A stretch of DNA of 6,289 nt from JANQEA01 sp964530075 (lineage in GTDB: Bacteria; Bipolaricaulota; Bipolaricaulia; UBA7950; UBA9294), in assembly GCA_964530075.1 (NCBI GenBank), contig CAZGXU010000072.1, forward strand, positions 1 through 6,289, given 5' to 3'. Positions within the stretch are counted from its first letter, which is position 1, and each line of letters begins with the position of its first letter. The position numbers were made by a program, and so were the translations under genes. Positions 5,143 through 6,289 of this stretch are shown here, in pieces. A model generated the notes under the pieces. That model was not told the DNA's origin. It was given only the letters and a program-made list of their open reading frames with translations, and ran no database searches.

Positions 5143-5436
5143 ATGTGGATCCATTCGGAGGTCGAGGCACTGGTCAAGTACACGAGGGGGCAGCCGTTCC
5201 CGGCCCTGCGGGCGATCCGCTGGGGGAACCGTCGGATCGATTTCAGGGAGCCGACCCGAGTGGAGCGGGAAACGACGTCGCTGAACTATCTCTGCACGGT
5301 CGGATTGACGCGATACAGCATCCGATTCGAGCCGATGCGACAGACGTGGTGGCTCGAAGCAATCGACGATTCGGGCCTCGGGCCACCCGGTGAGAATCCG
5401 CTCCCGCCGGGTGGCCCTTCCCCTCCGGATTGGTGA
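5143..5436 (+). CDS. Small W-rich conserved-looking protein, unknown function (weakly DUF6504-like)
   Basis: The product is 97 residues with good codon bias. The core reads as a compact beta-rich domain: VEALVKYTRGQP (7-18), AIRWGNRRIDF (24-34), REPTRVERE, then YLCTVGLTRYSIRFE and TWWLEAIDD. The layout (a W-G-R strand followed by a Y-x-[IV]-x-[FL] strand and a closing W) recalls small DUF6504-like proteins, but the match is by eye and weak. ATG 5143 is the first start after the promoter and there is no Shine-Dalgarno, consistent with a leaderless mRNA. The last 20 residues are Gly/Pro-rich and are encoded by a strong inverted repeat (5380-5417), so the tail is probably a by-product of the terminator rather than a folded part. 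It appears to be a single-gene unit under control of the dyad at 5116-5139. Confidence 0.7.
   Translation: MWIHSEVEALVKYTRGQPFPALRAIRWGNRRIDFREPTRVERETTSLNYLCTVGLTRYSIRFEPMRQTWWLEAIDDSGLGPPGENPLPPGGPSPPDW
5380..5417 (+). terminator. Terminator-like hairpin inside the 3' end of the 5143 gene
   Basis: GGGCCACCCGG (5380-5390) pairs perfectly with CCGGGTGGCCC (5407-5417), an 11-bp GC-rich stem with a 16-base loop, followed by TTCCCCT. There is no long T-run, as is common in high-GC genomes. The stem lies before the stop codon at 5434. Confidence 0.5.
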
Positions 5437-5454
5437 CGTATAGAGACAGAGAGG

Positions 5455-5484
5455 GAGGCCCAGGTCCCGAAGGTCCTGGGCCTC
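5455..5484. terminator. Second strong hairpin, possible bidirectional terminator
   Basis: GAGGCCCAGG (5455-5464) pairs perfectly with CCTGGGCCTC (5475-5484). Inside the 10-base loop CC and GG can pair again around CGAA. On the minus strand it is followed by pyrimidine-rich CCTCTCTGTCTCT, so it could stop transcripts leaving the IS remnant. On the plus strand it backs up the hairpin at 5380. Between here and 5592 I see no supportable gene. Confidence 0.4.
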
Positions 5485-5592
5485 GGTGGGCGGAAGGTGT
5501 AGGTGTGCCTGTGTACACCGCAGGCTCCGACTTGTTCCAAGAAGCCGTTCTCTTCCCCATCCGAGGGGCCGTCCGGCACGTTCCGTGCGACC

Positions 5593-5611
5593 GCGACAGA
5601 GAGCCTGTCGC
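5593..5611. other. Hairpin at the distal end of the IS remnant
   Basis: GCGACAG (5593-5599) and CTGTCGC (5605-5611) are a perfect 7-bp inverted repeat with a 5-base loop. It directly follows the last stop of the transposase remnant on the minus strand. The adjoining TCGCCTCA (5608-5615) differs by one base from the TTGCCTCA repeats at the other end, so it may be part of the element's terminus. Confidence 0.3.
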
Positions 5612-5612
5612 C

Positions 5613-6140
5613 TCATCTACGGACGGACTCCAAATCGACTTCCTCCTGCGCATCGAGCTTGGGTTGAGCGAGTCCATCGAGCCGGTCCTGCAGCCGATCG
5701 GTCTCTCGGCTCAGCTTCACCGGACCGCGTAGAGGTCTTGGAGGGCTTGAAGCTCTTCCGAGGTGTCACACCAGCGAGCAGTTCTTCCGCTCGATGAAGC
5801 AGTCGTCGTTCTCGCGGCAGCGCCGGGATGGTGTGGGCGTAGCCCCCGGGCGTTCCTCTTTCGTGACGGACATCATCCTTGCCGGGGGTCTTGCGCCGGC
5901 TGCGCTTCTTCCTGCGCTTCACCCGGTCGCCTGCGGTCACGGTCACCTTGACTCCGTCCGCGATCGTTCGATCCAGCACAACCGGCTTCGCCCGTGCCGT
6001 GGGGCCCGCGCGGCGTAGGGGCGGGTGCAGCCGGTCAGCTCGATCAACGTGTCAAGGATCCTCCCCTTCTGTCTCTACGTCGCTCGCTTGTGCTCTGTCG
6101 CCATCTGGCGAGTTGCCGCCGGCTTTTCCTCGGTCGTCAA
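5613..6140 (-). pseudogene. Integrase-core (DDE, rve-type) transposase, heavily decayed
   Basis: Pieces of one transposase appear in order on the minus strand but in different frames. From TTG 6140: TTEEKPAATRQMATEHKRAT, a TAG stop (6077-6075), then RQKGRILDTLIELTGCTRPY, matching the N-terminal helix-turn-helix block (KGRILDE, then LTGYxRxYA) of IS transposases with an integrase core. After a frameshift near 6000 comes AKPVVLDRTIADGVKVTVTA and the basic linker KRRKKRSRRKTPGKDD (to about 5870). A further frame, ending at 5766, carries PSRRCRENDDCFIERKN, equivalent to the RPYxKNDNxxVEQKN motif holding the third catalytic acid. Another, ending at 5717, has DTSEELQALQDLY; the last, ending at 5613, has LSRETDRLQDRLDGLAQ, like the C-terminal coiled coil. 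The region with the first two catalytic Asp is deleted, and the 528 bp are well under half of a normal gene. It is non-functional. Exact IS family not determined; symbol left empty. Confidence 0.75.
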
Positions 6141-6205
6141 CCCCGTCGGCGTCTCCTCGCTCCCCGCGACGCTAGGAGCGAATCACCGTAGCCCCACGTC
6201 CGGTT

Positions 6206-6289
6206 TCGAGTACTTTTCTGGTGAGGCAATGCAGGTCCGTGTTGCCTCACGTAAGAATGTACTCGAGCGACCCTTCGTTGCCTCATGAA
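6206..6289. repeat. TGAGGCAA repeat cluster and nested inverted repeat at the IS end
   Basis: TTGCCTCA (minus strand TGAGGCAA) is present at 6242-6249 and 6278-6285, exactly 36 bases apart, and inverted at 6222-6229. GTGAGGCAA (6221-6229) and TTGCCTCAC (6242-6250) form a 9-bp perfect stem around a 12-base loop. Outside it TCGAGTAC (6206-6213) and GTACTCGA (6259-6266) form a second perfect 8-bp stem. The block lies upstream of the transposase remnant's N-terminus, where the terminal inverted repeat and transposase-binding sites of an IS are expected. It continues past the window edge. Confidence 0.55.

Noticed and set aside
4635..5183. 182-codon minus-strand ORF
   Set aside because: Arg-rich shadow of the plus-strand frame ending at 5057; it also runs through the promoter and dyad of the 5143 gene.
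5430..5732. 100-codon plus-strand ORF
   Set aside because: It starts inside the terminator region, has poor codon bias in its first half, and its second half is antisense to recognisable transposase fragments.
5766..5873. 35-residue Cys-containing peptide as a possible RiPP precursor
   Set aside because: The C-terminal half matches the RPYxKNDNxxVEQKN region of integrase-core transposases, and the flanking frames continue the same protein, so it is a pseudogene fragment.
6025..6289. Plus-strand ORF open at the right edge
   Set aside because: It is antisense to the transposase N-terminal block and passes through the repeat cluster. No ribosome-binding site and mixed codon bias.
6221..6289. 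CRISPR array or integron attC site
   Set aside because: The repeated unit is only 8-9 bases, one copy is inverted, and the GTTRRRY/RYYYAAC core sites of attC are absent. IS terminal repeats explain it better.

Overview
The window is high-GC bacterial DNA in which genuine genes show a strong preference for G or C at third codon positions. The truncated first gene ends like an outer-membrane beta-barrel, which points to a diderm host. The sequence alone does not fix the phylum.

Layout. At 3-662 (+) is the C-terminal end of an outer-membrane beta-barrel protein that runs in from the left. At 827-2071 (-) is a complete MFS transporter. At 2199-3205 (+) a two-gene operon encodes a GNAT acetyltransferase and a Cys-rich DUF3795-type protein, joined by a 4-base GTGA overlap. 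At 3229-3829 (-) three very small genes lie head to tail with 4-base overlaps or near-contact. Each encodes a LysW-like double-CxxC zinc ribbon with exactly the same cysteine positions (6, 9, 28, 31) and a shared DPLxL-type motif, but with different C-terminal tails. A good promoter (TTGACT-18-TATCCT) precedes them. At 4120-4357 (+) a promoter drives a doubtful 62-codon ORF or a small structured RNA. At 4343-4588 (-) is a small acidic protein of unknown function. At 4707-5057 (+) is a reading frame with strong coding bias but no convincing start. At 5143-5436 (+) is a compact W-rich protein behind a promoter that contains a cop-box-like dyad, and its 3' end encodes a terminator-like hairpin. 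From about 5593 to the right edge (-) is a decayed insertion sequence: an integrase-core transposase broken by a nonsense codon, several frameshifts and a large internal deletion, with a cluster of TGAGGCAA repeats at the edge.

How the parts fit. The transporter, the GNAT/DUF3795 pair, the zinc-ribbon operon and the 5143 gene look like independent transcription units. The most unusual is the orphan triplet of LysW-like proteins. LysW-family proteins are known as amino-group carriers in lysine/arginine-type biosynthesis, but no ligase, kinase, reductase or aminotransferase of such a pathway is visible here. Their role is therefore open. The right third of the window is gene-poor, carries IS debris and looks like accessory DNA.
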